NCBI GenBank assembly: GCA_964057195.1
Contig: OZ059825.1
Span: 372,001-436,000 of the forward strand
Direction: 5' to 3'
Length of the DNA: 64,000 nt
Source: Orthosia cruda
Lineage: Eukaryota > Arthropoda > Insecta > Lepidoptera > Noctuidae
The position numbers and the translations under genes were made by a program. Shown one piece after another: positions 11,772 to 23,817 of this stretch. Under the pieces are notes generated by a model. The model made no database searches. It was not told where the DNA came from and saw only the letters and a list, made by a program, of their open reading frames with translations. The first letter of the stretch is position 1. Each line of letters opens with the position of its first letter.

Positions 11772-13233
11772 TGCTGATAATGATATTTGTAATATCCAGT
11801 TTGTTTCTAATAATCATATAACAGATAATAAACTGAACAAAATTAAAGAACAGCAAAGCAATTGTAATACTTGTAGTTTACTTATAAATTTTACTAAGCA
11901 AGGCTGGCCAGTCAAAAGTAAAATTACAACAGATATGAAAACTTACTATCAGTATAGATATAATTTCACTGTTCAAAATGGGTTTTTACTATACAGTAAC
12001 AGACTTGTAATTCCTGCTAGTTTACAAAAAGAAATTTTGGACGATATTCATAAGGGTCATTTAGGGATTACAAAATGTAGAGAGCGGGCAAAGCAATCTG
12101 TATGGTGGTTGGGTTTGTCTGCACAGATTAAATTAGCTGTTGAAAGTTGTCCTGAATGTATTCAGGAAAAGAGCAATGTAAAAGAACCATTATGGTTAGA
12201 AGCAATACCAGAGAGAGCATGGCAAAAAATAGGCATAGATTTGTTCAAATATGAAGATTCATGGTATGTTGTGTTCATAGATTACTACTCAAGATATATA
12301 GAAATGTATAAATTAAACAATCTGACAGAGAATACTATAATAAGATGTTGTAAAGAAACATTTTCTCGCTTCGGTATACCAGAAGTGGTTCGAACTGACT
12401 GTGGAACTCAATTTAAAAGTAAATTCAGAGAGTTTGCTGAAGTCTACAATTTCACTCACATTACTAGCAGTCCATATTTTGCTCAGAGTAATGGGTGTGC
12501 AGAAGCAGGGGTCAAGATTGCAAAACAATTATTAAAAAAGAATACAGATGTTCATTTAGCTTTGTTGATCTATAGAAATACACCATTAGAAACTGGTTAT
12601 AGCCCAAGCGAGTTGATGTTTAATAGAAAAATAGGAGATGTATTACCTATGTATCCAGGACAGTTAAATGTAAGAAAAGATATTCATGAAAAATTTGTAC
12701 CGAAAAGAAATCAATACAGAGAAAAAATTGCTCACAACTATAACAAAAGACATAGAACTGTTAACTTAAAGGAGTTAGAGATAGGGGATTATGTATGGAT
12801 AATAGATTTGAGAAAGTATGGAGTTATAGTTAGAAAAGCTAAAGAACCAAGGTCATATTTTGTCCAGGTACAGGGAGTAAGTTACAGAAGAATTAGGTGG
12901 CATTTAGTGCCAGCACCTTATGTAAAGGGAAGGGAAGTAGGAAATAATCATATAGATCGAGCTTATAACCAGGAAACAGTAAATCAGCAAAATTTAAGGG
13001 AAGGAGGAAATGAACACACAGCTAATGACAGCAGAGAGAGTCAGTCAGAAAATTTAGAGCAGAATGGGGGTAATAGATTAGAAGAGATTCAGCCAGAGGC
13101 AAGTAGTAAAGTAGTAGACATTCAACCAGAGGTAAGATCAGGGAGTGATAATCTACTAGGAGATATGGGAGGAGAGAGAAGATCAGAGAGATTGAAATGT
13201 AAACCAAAATGGTTAGAAGATTACATACAATAG
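11695..13233 (+). pseudogene. gypsy Pol part 2: integrase
   Basis: Begins in the RNase H end (VPGKKLVVADALSRAPLE is the usual close of that domain). The HHCC zinc domain follows: HKGHLGITKCRERA, then CPECIQEKS at about 12050-12170. The DDE core has IGIDLF (first Asp, near 12235), RTDCGTQF (second Asp, near 12395) and AEAGVKIAK (Glu, near 12500). A conserved IGDYVWI stretch precedes the charged tail. The frame is intact for 512 codons, but it depends on an upstream frameshift being read through. The family function is strand transfer of element cDNA into the genome. Confidence 0.9.
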
Positions 13234-13360
13234 GTATTTAGGGTTAGTTATTAATAATACTATTAGTTATAAAGAAGTATAATGTTAATTTATTTGATCA
13301 AGAAGTTTAATAATTATTTTAGTTAATAAACAAGTTTATCTTATATATTTAATTAACCTT

Positions 13361-13371
13361 AAGAGGGAGGA
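13361..13371 (+). promoter_or_regulatory. Polypurine tract of gypsy element
   Basis: Eleven purines (aagagggagga) abut the TG of the 3' LTR. This is the expected primer position for plus-strand DNA synthesis. Confidence 0.8.
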
Positions 13372-13559
13372 TGTTGAGACAGATATATATAATCTGTGAT
13401 TATTATAAGTCTGTGGAAAAGCCCGCCTAGGGTTTGACAGATGTATTACGATGATTATGTTAAGAGGAGTTTGGGTGGTTCAAGAGAAGTGATTAAAGAT
13501 ATTGTAATTGCGACTCCTTTGGAGTTTCTATTATAAACAACAATCCAGCACCTTGTACA
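13372..13559 (+). repeat. 3' LTR of gypsy element
   Basis: 188 bp, TG...CA, differing from the 5' LTR at two sites. Followed by 'ctaggg', which resembles the 'gtagg' before the 5' LTR. Confidence 0.95.
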
Positions 13560-15450
13560 CTAGGGTTATCTGAAGTCCAAAGACACCCTCTCTTTCAATG
13601 GACAATAGTCCTCAAATCCGGTAACTTGCTCTATTTCCGAGAGGGTGACCGGCAGTCCCAGGGTGATGTCGGGTTTATCGTCCACAATAATAATAATACA
13701 AGCAGTGACGTTGACGTCGTGGTGGGGCTTGCACGCTTCAATTATCCCTAGGTTTGTACCGTTGGATTCTGCTTTGCCGCAACATGCCTTCGGTGAGGGG
13801 CCAGACTAAGAGAGATACAATCCGCAGGGCAGCTTTGTGGCGAGCTGGTGGGCAGTGGCGACCACACGGACCCAATCTCCAGGGAGAACACTTTCAAAGC
13901 TTAACGTTGTAACCGTCTCTGCTTGCTTAAATTTACTATTAATTTAGATTCTTTACACCTAGAATTCTTCCCGCCGTTATAAGCCCTAAATTGCCAATCT
14001 AGTTCTTGCCATGCATCCTGGCGTTTCCCGTGCGCCCCTTATACCGGCAGCTTAATGATTCGGCTTTTGTTCCTAGGAATTACGTCACGGTTCAACTGAC
14101 TGAGCCGGATTCTCATTCTGTCTCCTTCATCGCCTGAGTGGAGTGGCCGAGCTGACCGGACTACGCCTGGAGGACGGGACTTCGCCAGGGAAGTGTGGAA
14201 GGCTAGACAAGTGCGCAACGACCTAGGCCGAACCTTACTTTCTTTTTTTTAATATACCGTTTTTTTTTATAATTTCAAACTGAGTTTCATTTCTTCTCTT
14301 TTCTTGTTCACGTCTTATATACGTGACAATGGCAAATTCCTCATCTCTGGCTTGCCTTTATTGGCCGGTAAGAGTGAAAACTGACGGGGACCAGAGCTCT
14401 CACCTCTCTCTTGCTTTAATTGGCTGGCTTGAGTGGAGATTCGCAAGAGCAAACGTGCTCGGAGGAAGGAAATTAACCCAGTAAGGTGCTGGTAGGGATC
14501 TTGACCGTACTGCCGGGATTGTCCTGATAGCCGTGGTATACCTCTCCACTCCTCAAGCACCTCCGGATATGTTGCCCCCTTGACGCTACGTCACTATAGT
14601 GCTAGTGACCCTTTATGGGGGCCCATGAATTGAGTGTGCAATTCACCCCCTGCCATTTTATAGCCATTTAGTTCAACAGTGGTCGGGCAGGGGCCGGTAG
14701 TCCTCCTATAGTTTTGAGCAATCGATCCACTAAACCTACAAAAATTATAGCCCAATACATTTTTTCTCCATAATTTTCAAAAGTCCTGCACCAATCGGGG
14801 ATTGTCCTTGGGTGCAGTTGCGTAGTGCATACAGGGATAATCGGCGGTTAGTGTTACATTTCCTGATACATGCCTAACGGGGCCTCTACAAGTTGGCGTC
14901 GGCTCCTCGCATGCCTTTCAATGGACTGGGATCCTAAGGTGCTGAGAAACAAAGAAATAAAAAGCCTTATATTCCGAATATATACATTTCGTTTTTGGAT
15001 GTAGTGCACGAGCGTTTTGAGTCTTTTGACTTTGCGGACACCAACCGGACCGTTCTTGAACGCATTATCTCCCTCCATATTCACCGCCAAGGCCTCCACA
15101 CCAAATGTTACTGCTTAAAAACTAATTAAGTAGTTTAAATTGCAAGTGGAAATGAGTCTACCAGGAAAAAAAAAATGCGAAAGTCACAGAGTTCCCGGAC
15201 ACAGACGCAACGGGCTCACCACAACCAGCCCATCTATTATCTAGAATTGGGTAAGTTTCTATACTACTGTGATAAACTAAAATTAAAAAGAAGCATACTT
15301 AAATTTGTATTGATAAAATGATTAGATTAGTAATAATTTGATATGTTATAAATATTGGTTTAAATAAACGATTTGTCAATTCTAATGTCATTAAATTCTA
15401 ATTGTGAATTCAGTATATTTGTTTTTAAGTTTCGTTCTAAAATTAATTAT
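13560..15450. other. Unclassified GC-mixed repeat-like region
   Basis: Only short frames are present. On the minus strand 13565-13690 reads DDKPDITLGLPVTLSEIEQV and FEDYCPLKERVSLDF, which looks like an old coding scrap of unknown family. The stretch 14100-15100 alternates GC-rich and T-rich blocks like the untranslated end of a LINE or an LTR, but no domain, terminal repeat or second copy in this window allows a call. Confidence 0.35.
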
Positions 15451-15454
15451 ATTC

Positions 15455-16034
15455 TGTAGGTCCCTAATTGGAGGGGTAATGTTATTCCAACTTTTGGAAG
15501 CTGCGTACCTAAAACTTCCTCGGACGGCTGCAGTACGGTGGTGTGGGGTAGACAGCTGTTGAGCACAAAGCTTGGCCTTGCGCTGCCGGTGACTATTTAT
15601 CCAGACAAGCTTCGAGTACAGGTATGACGGGCATTTATGCTTAATGACGCCGAAATAAAAGACAGGCCAATTGCAACTGCCGACGTGATTTCATTTTTAA
15701 AATATTATTCTTGTTAAGGAAAGGTGCACATTAAAAGCTCCGTGGTGGTACATTAAAAGAAAATCGCGCGCAAGCATTTTAAATCCTTTGAATTAATCCA
15801 CCGCCAGAAGTCGAGGTCCCACAACAGTATCGGCGTAATTTAACATTGACAGAACAAGTCTTTCTACTAGCTGTACACGCAGATCTTCGCTTAAATACGG
15901 GCGCATCTTATACAACAGTTTTAGGCGGTAGAAGCAGTTTTTTATACAGTTTGCAATATGAGCCTCAAAACGTAGTTCTTGGTCCATGATCAAACCCAGA
16001 TTTCTCAAGCGCATTTCGCGATTTTCAGAGCGCA
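15455..16034 (-). pseudogene. LINE reverse transcriptase C-terminal fragment
   Basis: The 73-residue minus frame (15793-16014) reads MRLRNLGLIMDQELRFEAHI, then LYKMRPYLSEDLRVQLVERL. This is the post-catalytic thumb of jockey-group reverse transcriptases ('LGv.lD..l.f..H'). Broken homologous sequence continues left to about 15455 with several stops. The copia element at 16038 inserted next to it; on the other side (24933) RTE endonuclease sequence continues. Confidence 0.7.
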
Positions 16035-16037
16035 GCG

Positions 16038-16196
16038 TGTAGAAGTTTTAGTTTGTCTTTGAGAAACAATTGTCTATGGTGTTGGTAGCAACTGTCGTAT
16101 GATTCAAATATAAGAATTATGGTGAACGTTATAAAAATACTTTTATTGTAGAAGAAAGGAATATGGTGTCTTCCATGTATTATTAGGAATTCAACA
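16038..16196 (+). repeat. 5' LTR of copia element
   Basis: TGTAGAAGTTTTAG at the start and GGAATTCAACA at the end. Matches 24769-24932 apart from two substitutions and 3- and 2-bp indels. Confidence 0.95.
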
Positions 16197-16207
16197 GGTT
16201 ATGGGCC
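16197..16207 (+). promoter_or_regulatory. Primer-binding site, copia type
   Basis: GGTTATGGGCC follows the 5' LTR directly. Drosophila copia is known to use the same kind of site, complementary to an internal segment of initiator Met tRNA rather than its 3' end. Confidence 0.75.
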
Positions 16208-16293
16208 GCCCCATATTCCTTAAATTGGTGAATTTGACGGTTTGGCAATTTTTTTTTTTTTTTTTTTTACTTGTCTTGTACTAGAAATAAAGG

Positions 16294-17076
16294 ATGGCTA
16301 ACATGAAGTCTCAAGACGTGATACGTCGGTTGGAAGACGGGGATAATTTTCATAATTGGAAATTTAGATTGGAGCTGGTGCTAGAGGAGAAAGGTTTTGA
16401 TGACATCGTGACGTGTGTGGTTGTGAAAGACAAGAAGAGAGATGCAGAAGCACGGTCTTTAATAGTGCAAAATATTGGAGACAATTTTTTAGACATCGTA
16501 AAAGGATGCAAAAGTTCAAAAGAAATGTTGGATTCGTTGGAAAAAATTTTTACAAGGAAAAGTGTCATGAACAAATTTCATTTAAAGAAAAAGTTGATTG
16601 ACTTGAAATGTGACAGTAATGGCAAACTTCAAGATTTCTTTTTGAAATTTGATAAGTTAATAAGTGACAATGAAATAATGTCAAAAATAGAAGAGTCTGA
16701 TAAAGTTATATATCTGTTGCGAGCATTACCAGAAAAATTTTGCAATGTGATAACAGCTTTAGATACAATAAGCGAAGGCTTGACTTTGGAGAAAACAAAG
16801 GCAACTTTATTAGATGCGGAAATAAGACTGGATGATAAAGATGTAGTCAACACAAACCAAGATAATGCATTTAACATTGTTTGCTGGTATTGTCATGAGA
16901 TAGGGCATAAGGCAATATATTGTCGGAACCAAGCAAAGCGTGGCAGATATACTTCTAAACGTGGAGTACCCATGCGGCGTGTAGAATTTCACAGACGTGG
17001 TCATGGCAGAGTACAGGGCCGAGGTGGTACCAGTAGAGCAAATACATCCGACTGCACTCATATGGGCTTTGATTAA
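16294..17076 (+). pseudogene. copia Gag (UBN2) with zinc knuckle
   Basis: 260 codons from ATG 16294. The N-terminal WKFRLELVLEEKGF and the helical UBN2 region (residues about 30-170) would form the capsid. CWYCHEIGHKAIYC near residue 200 is the CCHC knuckle, followed by an Arg/Gly-rich tail. It ends at TAA 17074-17076, but the same frame resumes directly into the protease, so the stop is probably a nonsense mutation in a single gag-pol frame. Confidence 0.9.
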
Positions 17077-17535
17077 AGTAATGATGAAATAGGTTGTACG
17101 ATTGACAGAACAGAGTTCAATTTAACATGTAAGGTTTCCACTAATAATTGTATTTCTTTCATAATAGATTCTGGTGCATCACAAAATTTTATATCTGACT
17201 ATTATATACCATATACTCGTATGACTAATATAAAACAGTTAGAGCATCCCATAAATATAAATACGGCAAATGGTGAAAAGTTAATTTCATATTATAGTGC
17301 TAATTTGCCTATCAAATGTGACAATGTTCGGATTACTATCGTAGGGTTTGTTGTGCCTAATTTAGCCTATAATCTGCTATCAGTAAGGAAACTTCTTGAA
17401 AAACCATCTAACGAAATAATATTTAGAAATGAATATGCAAAAATTACATTTTTTAATGGCTCTACTATTTGGGATTACAATAATGGGAAACTTTACATTT
17501 TACAGCAAACGGCATGTTGTGGCATAGACGTTTAG
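17077..17535 (+). pseudogene. copia protease
   Basis: In the same frame as gag. SFIIDSGASQNFISDY near 17155-17200 holds the catalytic D-S-G, followed by IVGFVVPNLAYNLLSVRKLL, a hallmark block of copia proteases. The frame shifts near 17515, where it enters the GAG-pre-integrase in another frame. Confidence 0.85.
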
Positions 17536-18279
17536 GACATACTAGCTCTAAAATATTACAAAGGTTGAAGTTACCACTTAACAACAAAGTATGTAACGCA
17601 TGTATGAAAGGTAAGGCAACTAGGTTACCTTTCAAAAGTTTAGAGCGACCACGTTCACTTCAGATCTTGGAGCTAATACATAGTGATATAGCGGGTCCAT
17701 TCAATATTCCAACTATACAAGGTGAAGTTTATTTCCAAATTGTCATTGACGATTACTCACACTTCTGTGTAGTTTTCTTGCTGAAGAGGAAAGCTGAAGC
17801 TACCGAAAATATTATTAATTATATACATAGATATGAGAATGAATTTGAGAAAGCGGTTAAAAGAATAAGATGTGACAATGGGGGTGAATACACTTGCAAT
17901 AAATTACGTCAATTTTGTAATGAATAGGGTATATTCATGGAACATAGTTTACCATATTCGCCAGCTAGCAATGGCGTTGCCGAATGAATGAATCGCAGCT
18001 TATACAATCAAGCAAGAACTATGCTCAGCGAAACCAACTTACCAAATAATTTGTGGGGAGAAGCTATAAGATGTGCAGCTTATCAGTTAAACCGTTGTAC
18101 CTCATCAGCTATCAATTTTAAAACTCCATGTGAAGTACTATATGGTACAAGAAACTTAAGCAAACTTCGTGTTTTTGGTGCAAAAGCGTGGGCGTGTATA
18201 GTACCAAAGCCTGACAAATTGTCAGAAAGAGCACGTGAAACTAGAATGGTCGGCTATAATAAGACAGGATATAACTTAT
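17514..18279 (+). pseudogene. copia GAG-pre-integrase and integrase, interrupted
   Basis: LWHRRLGHTSSKILQRL and CNACMKGKATRLPF form the zinc-binding part. The DDE core shows HSDIAGPF (first Asp), IRCDNGGEYTC (second Asp) and a catalytic-Glu block near 17950-17990. Nonsense codons occur at 17925-17927 (TAG) and 17985-17987 (TGA), the latter directly after the catalytic Glu. The frame then stays open to 18279, where the nested LINE cuts a Leu-Trp codon boundary. It resumes at 22681 in the same frame. Confidence 0.9.
18273..18279. repeat. Target-site duplication of nested LINE, left copy
   Basis: AACTTAT here equals 22674-22680. Joining the flanks across the LINE restores the copia reading frame. 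Confidence 0.9.
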
Positions 18280-18569
18280 AAAATAAATAAATAAATAAAA
18301 ATAAAATAAAATAAAATTCGTTTAATTCAGACTATTTAAATGTCCATATTTTGTTAGTATTACATTATCTTAAAACTATGTTAGTCATGAGGGTACATCA
18401 TATTTGTATTTAATCAAATTCAAATTAAAAATTGTATTATAATAAATAATGGAAAATAAATTAAAATAAAATTGAAATAAATAATTTAAAATTAAATTGA
18501 AATAAGTAATTTAAACTGACCCTAAATGGAAATTCTATTAAAATAAATTGTTAAATGAAAACATAAATA

Positions 18570-21372
18570 TTAAGTGACATGCAGCCTGAAAAGCCTTCCC
18601 ACAGCTGCCGAGTCTGGTCTGTCTGCAATCATCCTTAGGATTCCGTTGCCACTTCCTCGAATTCGGCGAATTAGTGAGGCTGACTTTTTGCGCATAATAG
18701 CGTAAAAGTCATCCACCCTCGCGTCGGCAAACATGCCCGAGGCACTGCAAAATCGAGGTAGCCGCACCAAAACCCTGAAGGCGTTGTTATATTGAACTCT
18801 GAGGGCATTGTAGGCCCGCTGCGTGGCTGGTCCATAGGGCGCTGGTGTAAAAACTTTGGCAATAGGCTCTGAACAAAGTAATTTTTACCTGTGCTGTACA
18901 CTTCGCAAACCTATGTACCAACATGTTAGCGCGCACCGACAATGCCCTCCGCTCTCTCTCAATGTCCGCGTCATCACGCAGAGTTTCGGTCACAATATGC
19001 CCCAGATACCTAAACTGAGTGACCCGACTCAAAGATACCCCGTTGAGATACACTGGTGGTATATGCTCTGGTTGTTTATTATTCCCTCTGATGAGCATAT
19101 ACTCACTTTTTGTAACGTTGTACTTTAAGCCGTGACCCTCAGCGTAGGCCTCACAAATTCTTAATAGCTTCCTTAGCCCTCCGACAGATGGACTCAGCAA
19201 CACCATGTCGTCCGCGTAACTGATGTTACTGACGCAAACGTTATCTATATGACATCCGACATGGCTATTGCTGAGCTCACCCATCAGCTGATTGACATAC
19301 AGATTAAATAGTCTTGGAGACGTCAGTCCCCCTTGCCTCACCCCACACTTAAGTGAATATTCTTCAGAATATGCGTTTCCCCACTTGACAAAGTTTTTTT
19401 GGTGGGTATACCAAAAAGAAAATATATTAGTGAGTTCGGCAGGAGCCCCGACCTCTCCAAGCTTAGTCCAGAGCTTATTATAATCGACCAGGTCGAAGGC
19501 CTTCGATAAGTCAAGAAAGCAAGCATATATGGGTGTTTTCCTATCAAAATAGTAACCAACTGTGTGCTTTAGAGTCAACATAGCACTTTCAGTTGACAGA
19601 GTTTCACGAAATCCGAATTGGGCATCGTGTAGGTTAATAAACTTGCTGAGCTGAACATCCAGAAGACCATCGAATACCTTCGCCAAGACAGTAGCCAGGG
19701 AGATAGGTCTATAATTATTCTTGTCCGTTACATCACCAGTGACATTCTTTGCTATAGGCACAACAATAGTTTCCGTCATCTTAGGTGGTAAGTAAGAGTG
19801 ACGCATGCAAAAAGTAAAAAACATAGCCAGTACTCTAAATAAATGTTTGCCCGCTTGCTGCAGGTGCTCAATGCTGAGTCCGTCACTACCCGGCGATTTA
19901 CCACGTTTCATGTTATTAATAATATTTTTCACATCTTTAGCATAAAATCCAATCGGGTTCTCACACGCAGTCACGGCCTCAACATCCGCGGTAACAGAAC
20001 TGTCGGCAAGTGGTGACTCGACTTTAAAATGATGTTTAAATAGGTTAGCTATATCCCTAGGCTCACTACACTCGCCCACAGTCACTGGCAAACTGACCCT
20101 ACCGTTCATCTTCTTAGTACCCTTCCAGAAAGCTCGAAAGTTTTTATCTCTAACCTGTGAGGCTAATATATCCATTTTAAGCTGGTCTTGGTGTCTTTGG
20201 CAGTATTTCAGTCTAGATTTAAACACTTTTCGAGTAAGATACATGTTGTCATGAACAGGCCCACTTTCAGGTTTACCATGCTCTATATACTTTTGATATG
20301 CCTGCCTAGCCTGACTATGAGCCTCTCTCACGTGTTTATTCCACCCCACTACCGTTTTACCCTTTTTAAACTTTCTCACCTTCCTGCTTTGCACAGATGC
20401 CTCACATAAAATGTTAACAATGTCATTATATAAATTGTCAATAATATATCTATGTTCAAAATTACTACACATACTGTCTGCACAAACACAAAATTCATTA
20501 GGAAAATGAAGGTCTTTAAGTTTACTATTACAGATGTCATAATAAATTCCTATTTCGTCACTTTCTCTATCACCCCACAAAATGTCATTAGAAATCCAAT
20601 CGTCAGAAATACACTTAGGTTTAATTATGTCAAGATTACATTTAACAATTAAAGGTAAGTGATCCGACCAATACACTCCATAGTCAACATTAATGCTAGT
20701 TATTGTTTGCCAGGCTGATGCCGTGACTAAGCAGTGATCTAACCAGCGCTTACAACCATGTGCATCACTATAGAACGTATGTGTATCTGACGACCTACCA
20801 AGCTTAGCTATGTCTGCGCAAATCCATTTATTATCGTCACAAAAATCAAACAACTCGACACCAAAAGGCGCGGATAGATGCGCGTTAAAATCACCCAGAA
20901 TAAATACTGATTCTACATTATTTTGTTGTACAATCGCACTAATCTCCCCTAGACAATTCGTAAACATTGGTAAGTTGTCAGACTGGTCGGTAGGCATGTA
21001 CACACATATAACTACAACTTCACGATTCTCACCTGTAGTCGCTCTAATAGCCGTAATACGATCACTTTCACAATGCACAATCGTCACTTTCGTAAACAAA
21101 CTTTTACGCCACAGAATCGCGACGCCACCGAAAGGTCTCCCTCGCCTCACTCCGGACGATAAGTCAATCGCCGACTTTCCGGTATAGCTGAACTTATCGT
21201 TGATGCTGCCCAGGAAAGGCAGATCTTGTGGCACCAGCCACGTCTCCTGAAGTGCTACCACGTACGCGCGCTCGCACAGTGATCTCACACATTCCACACT
21301 CCTTTTCACATTTTTGCAATTAAAACTAGCCAGTATGCTGTTTTGGTTGTGTTCCATTAAAATTTTGCACAT
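18570..21372 (-). pseudogene. LINE ORF2: endonuclease and reverse transcriptase
   Basis: Open from ATG 21372 to 18787 (861 codons), then a frameshift in 'gcgggcc' near 18810. The C-terminal end continues in the next frame to 18570 (LVRLPRFCSASGMFADARVD). The endonuclease shows ALQETWLVPQ, LGDFNAHLS and SDHLPLIV. RT shows KSPGSDGLSIEHL, CFLDLSKAFD, CGVRQGGLTSPRLFNLYVN and YADDMVLLSPS (catalytic Asp pair near 19210). The protein nicks target DNA and primes cDNA on it. The start overlaps the end of ORF1 by 47 bp. Confidence 0.93.
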
Positions 21373-22589
21373 CTGACCCCTTTCTCATACTCATCAAACT
21401 CACAAAACGGCGGAACTTGATTCCGTCCGGCCATAGATTGTCATCCAGATATAAATGTATTCTGCATTTCGATACAAACAATTTATATGCGTTGTACCCT
21501 CTATCGGATTTCATTTTAATTCTATAAAGGGTCACTCTTTCCTGCGTTTTATTATAAATGTATTGCGTTATGTCATCCTCCACAGTGTCTTTATTCACAT
21601 TGGACACAAACAGTGGCACTTTAGTGTCAGCCGCCTTAAAATTACTCAGAGGTTCCGTCGTTGCCTTTCCTAACTGACTCACAAAACGATTTCGCAGACG
21701 ATTTCTTTGAACGACAGTCCATCCAGGATCGGGTTTTGTTGTCTTGAAAACTCCGTCTTTTTTCAAGATTTCTGCCATATTTAATGGATTTTCAGGCACT
21801 TCAGTGGGCGTAGTCATGGTGCAAACCGATACAGTTGCACGTACCCTCTCAGCTGTTTGTGATAACAATGTACCCGACATCGAAACACGTTGATTTCCAC
21901 CTGGCGCGACACTGTGCATACTTGTGTTCCACTCGGTTCCACCGGTCTCGCTCACTGAGTTATCCTCCGGGCGCAGGAATGAGGGAGATAACACTCTCAC
22001 TGCCTTGTTGTCCCCGTGTCGGCTCCTTGAGTCGGTTTATCATAGGTGATATACCTACTGGCCCGCTATCCATACAAAATGCGCCTCGCTTTCGTGTGTT
22101 TACGTTGTAGTCATCTATTCCCACAACTGACCCATACTTGCAATGATGTAGTTCACTTTTTATTTCCTGAAGCTGCTCAACCGTTGCGTAGTTACTTTTT
22201 ACAAAATTTAACTCACTTTTAAGTAGCACTAATTCCTTAAGCAGTCCCGTAACATCAACGTGATCAAAAGTTACGGGAGGCAGTTTTCTCAGATCCCTGG
22301 CCACAAATATAGGTATTAGCTCGGGATCAGTATTCTTAAACAGAGTTATAATGTCTTCCAGGTCCTTATGTCGCTTATCTTTACGTCTGGATATTTTTCG
22401 TTTGCCCGACGACAAAGATTCAAATAATAACGACTTAGCTTGATCGATATCTTCATCGGAGTAACCCGTTGCACAAATATTTATGAGGCTCTCATTGTCC
22501 ATAACATCAAGCTTATTTTGCACAAACGCCAACAACTCGTTAATTACTATATTACAAGTTTTACATTTTACGATTTTAGAGCTCGCCAT
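21326..22589 (-). pseudogene. LINE ORF1 (RNA-binding protein)
   Basis: Starts at ATG 22589 (MASSKIVKCKTCNIVINE). A central heptad-like stretch (LKSELNFVKSNYATVEQLQE) suggests a coiled coil. The frame shifts near 21970-22000, and the second half (to 21326) contains VPLFVSNVNKDTVEDDI then YNAYKLFVSKCRIHLYLDD and LWPDGIKFRRFVSL. This C-terminal domain is common in insect CR1/jockey-group ORF1 proteins that coat element RNA. The break is a one- or two-base indel near the end of a GC-rich run. Confidence 0.85.
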
Positions 22590-22673
22590 TTTCTAATTGC
22601 ACACCCGCACGGTTCGACGCGTGTGCACACACTGATGGACACTGGTGCACATAATCAATTATGGGTATCAATC

Positions 22674-22680
22674 AACTTAT
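22674..22680. repeat. Target-site duplication of nested LINE, right copy
   Basis: AACTTAT, identical to 18273-18279. Confidence 0.9.
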
Positions 22681-23690
22681 GGGACTATAAAGAAAATAAA
22701 ATTATTGTGTCACGAGATGTGAGATTTGATGAAGATGATATTGTTTATAATGAAAACGATAAACTAACAAACGGAACTGAGTGGCAAAGAGTTAGAGTAA
22801 CCGAAATAAATCAAGAACCAGTACATAATAATGTAGAAACCAGAGAAGAGGTTATTGTTGATAATACTAATATTGAACAGGAAACGATGAGGAACGAACC
22901 ATATGAATTTTTTGAGGATTGTGTGGAAGAAAATATTATTGATAGACGAGATAGTATGAACGGAAATTAAAATGTGATAAAAACAAGATGTGGCAGAATA
23001 GTTAAGCCTTCAAAAAGATTTGAAGATTTTGAAGCACATTTAGCATATTGTTTGTGTACGAGTGATCCAAGCTCGTATAAAGAAGCAATCGAAAAAGGTC
23101 AAGGGTGGCAAGAAGCGATAGATAAAGAACTAAATTCTCTTAAAAGTTTAGGAACTTGGGAAGAATCTGAATTGCCTAAAGATAAGACGGCTATAGATAC
23201 AAAATGGATTTTACTACTAAACAAGATGGAACGAAGAAGGCGAGATTAGTGGTGAAAGGATTTCAAGAGGAAACATTATTTAATGTATATTCACCAGTCG
23301 CACGTATGCCTACTATTCGTATGATGCTGAGCCAAGCTGTACAAAATGATATGTATATGAAACAATTAGATGTGCCAACGGCATTCTCAAACGGTTTTTT
23401 AAAAGAAGACGTTTATATAAAACCTCCTTTAGGTGTCAATAAGGTGTAGTTTTGAAATTAAAGCGATCTTTGTATGGATTAAAACAAGCGCCTAAATGTT
23501 GGAATGAAAGACTACATGGTTTTTTGGTTGATAAAGGATTTGTTCAATCAAAACATGATTTTTGTTTATATGTTTTGGAAGATGTATTTTTATTGGTTTA
23601 TGTTGACGACATGATTTTAATGTCAAAAAGTGAGATAAATTTAAAGAAAGCACATGATGTTATTTTTTTTTATTATTAAATGTTAAAGAT
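22681..23690 (+). pseudogene. copia integrase end and reverse transcriptase
   Basis: Resumes the integrase C terminus (DYKENKIIVSRDVRFDE). After an acidic linker and a TAA at 22968-22970 it enters RT: GWQEAIDKELNSLKSLGTW. Frameshift near 23210-23240, then ARLVVKGFQEE and QLDVPTAFSNGFLKEDVYI. A TAG stop at 23447-23449, then LKRSLYGLKQAPKCWNERL and LLVYVDDMILM (catalytic YVDD at 23599-23610). Another frameshift near 23675. All catalytic blocks are recognisable but the gene is inactive. Confidence 0.9.
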
Positions 23691-23817
23691 CTTGGAGAAG
23701 TCAGTAATTATTTGCGGCTGCACATAGTGAGAACGCCAGAAATGATGTTAATTAACCAAGAGTCAGCCATAGATAGAATACTTGGTAAATTTAATATGAC
23801 TAGGAGCTGAGACTCCA

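Larger units (their letters stand above)
9115..13559 (+). mobile_element. Ty3/gypsy LTR retrotransposon, nearly complete
   Basis: A 4.4-kb element bounded by two 188-bp LTRs that differ at two positions. Domain order is gag zinc knuckles, protease, RT, RNase H, integrase, which is the Ty3/gypsy order. There is no envelope frame after integrase. A purine-rich tract (aagagggagga) precedes the 3' LTR. The flanks are 'gtagg' and 'ctagg', an imperfect 5-bp target duplication. Coding is interrupted by one stop near the start of gag and one frameshift at the RNase H/integrase border, so this copy is likely non-autonomous but young. Confidence 0.93.
18280..22673 (-). mobile_element. Two-ORF LINE nested in copia integrase
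   Basis: A 4.4-kb non-LTR retrotransposon on the minus strand, flanked by the 7-bp duplication AACTTAT. Its 5' end is at 22673 and its 3' end lies in a TTTTA/TTTA-type tail (seen on plus as ataaataaat, 18281-18318). ORF1 carries an RNA-binding-type C terminus. ORF2 carries an AP endonuclease and RT, with no RNase H. Each ORF has one frameshift. It is full length or close to it. The clade within the CR1/jockey group is not resolved. Confidence 0.92.

Noticed and set aside
13560..15450. rRNA or tRNA gene in the GC-rich part
   Set aside because: No rRNA signature or cloverleaf could be made out by eye; left unclassified.
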